From Atrichornis clamosus (taxonomy: Eukaryota > Chordata > Aves > Passeriformes > Menuridae), in assembly GCA_013400975.1 (NCBI GenBank), contig WBMZ01011727.1, positions 327,267 through 391,266 on the forward strand: a stretch of DNA of 64,000 nucleotides, in the 5' to 3' direction. Below, piece by piece: positions 63,662 through 64,000 of this stretch; within the stretch, counting starts at the first letter, position 1; every line of letters begins with the position of its first letter. The notes beneath the pieces are model-generated. The model was given only the letters and a program-made list of their open reading frames with translations. It made no database searches and had not been told where the DNA came from. A program made the position numbers and the translations under genes.

Positions 63662-63830
63662 ATGGAGGGGACCTCTGGAAGTCCTCTGCTCCCACCTCCC
63701 ACTCAAAGCAGGGTCAGCTTTGAAAGTAAATCAGCAAAATCGTGAAAGCCTCAAAGGATGGGGAATCCACAGCATCACTGGGCCCCTAATTCACTTCTTC
63801 ATCATCCTGCTGGAGCACTCTCCACGCATG
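63662..63830 (-). mobile_element. CR1 LINE fragment, antisense, diverged
   Basis: The plus strand shows GGGGACCTCTGGAAGTC, then CTCAAAGCAGGGTCAGCTTTG, then CTCAAAGGATGGGGAATCCAC, then ACTGGGCCCC and a TGGAGCACTCTCC block. This is the order of blocks in the reverse complement of the CR1 3' region, so the element is on the minus strand. The extreme 3' end is missing or unrecognisable on the left. Many substitutions and no intact frame indicate an old, inactive copy. Boundaries are approximate. Confidence 0.75.
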
Positions 63831-63979
63831 AGACAATCTAAAATACTGGTTGCTTGGTTGGGTGGCATAATTTTTATCAGCTAGCTGGCACACAGTGTGC
63901 AAAATCAGCATAAACAACAATTTAAGCAGATAAAGAAAGGTTTGTAGAAGGGAGTTGGTTTCTTACATCATATCAAAAT

Positions 63980-63998
63980 GGGTTGGGGAGGGGAGGGG
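63980..63998 (+). other. G-quadruplex motif at the window edge
   Basis: Four G-runs of 3, 4, 4 and 4 bases are separated by loops of 2, 1 and 1 bases, meeting the usual four-run definition of a potential G-quadruplex. The pattern may continue beyond the end of the window as a GGGGA repeat. Confidence 0.7.
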
Positions 63999-64000
63999 AG

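Noticed and set aside
1..64000. CRISPR array, operon, phage or other prokaryote-type system
   Set aside because: There are no spaced direct repeats and no gene clusters, and the composition and repeats are those of a bird nuclear genome.

Overview
The window looks like avian nuclear DNA from a gene desert or the inside of a very large intron. It is AT-rich and CpG-poor overall, full of short homopolymer runs, and contains no convincing protein-coding gene on either strand. The bird assignment rests on interspersed repeats I recognise by eye: three fragments of the CR1 non-LTR retrotransposon (14714-14800, 45745-45940, 63662-63830) and one nearly complete, roughly 1 kb LTR of a type common in bird genomes (37480-38497, minus orientation). 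Low density of recognisable repeats also fits a bird. I cannot fix the species or locus; a passerine is plausible but not shown.

Layout. 1-14.7 kb: AT-rich unique sequence with two perfect poly-A/poly-T based inverted repeats (4701-4743, 12489-12528), an AT-rich tandem region (9359-9484) and one stretch that reads like a conserved non-coding element (6041-6260). 14.7-37.5 kb: a CR1 relic, a GC-rich island without a gene (17381-18060), a pyrimidine-rich strand segment (30180-30640), a second GC-rich patch (36390-36740) and several CNE-like AT-rich stretches. 37.5-38.5 kb: the LTR, with an internal array of degenerate 41-51 bp units. 38.5-59.4 kb: mostly unique noncoding DNA, a (TCC)n microsatellite, a sense-oriented CR1 relic, an AACC repeat and a T17 run. 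59.4-64 kb: the most GC- and CpG-rich part, with an A23 run, two CpG-enriched patches (59580-59880 and 62190-62870), a (TG)(TA) microsatellite, a third CR1 relic and a G-quadruplex motif at the window edge.

The longest open frames are at most about 166 codons. They lie mainly in GC-rich patches or in the LTR, often overlap open frames on the opposite strand, and show no family motif, so I treat them as chance. A few shorter frames follow good splice-acceptor-like sequences and are reported as unproven exon candidates. I found no RNA gene, CRISPR array or gene cluster, and no evidence for a new biological system. The best second looks are the candidate conserved elements, the CpG-enriched 3' end and the acceptor-flanked frames.
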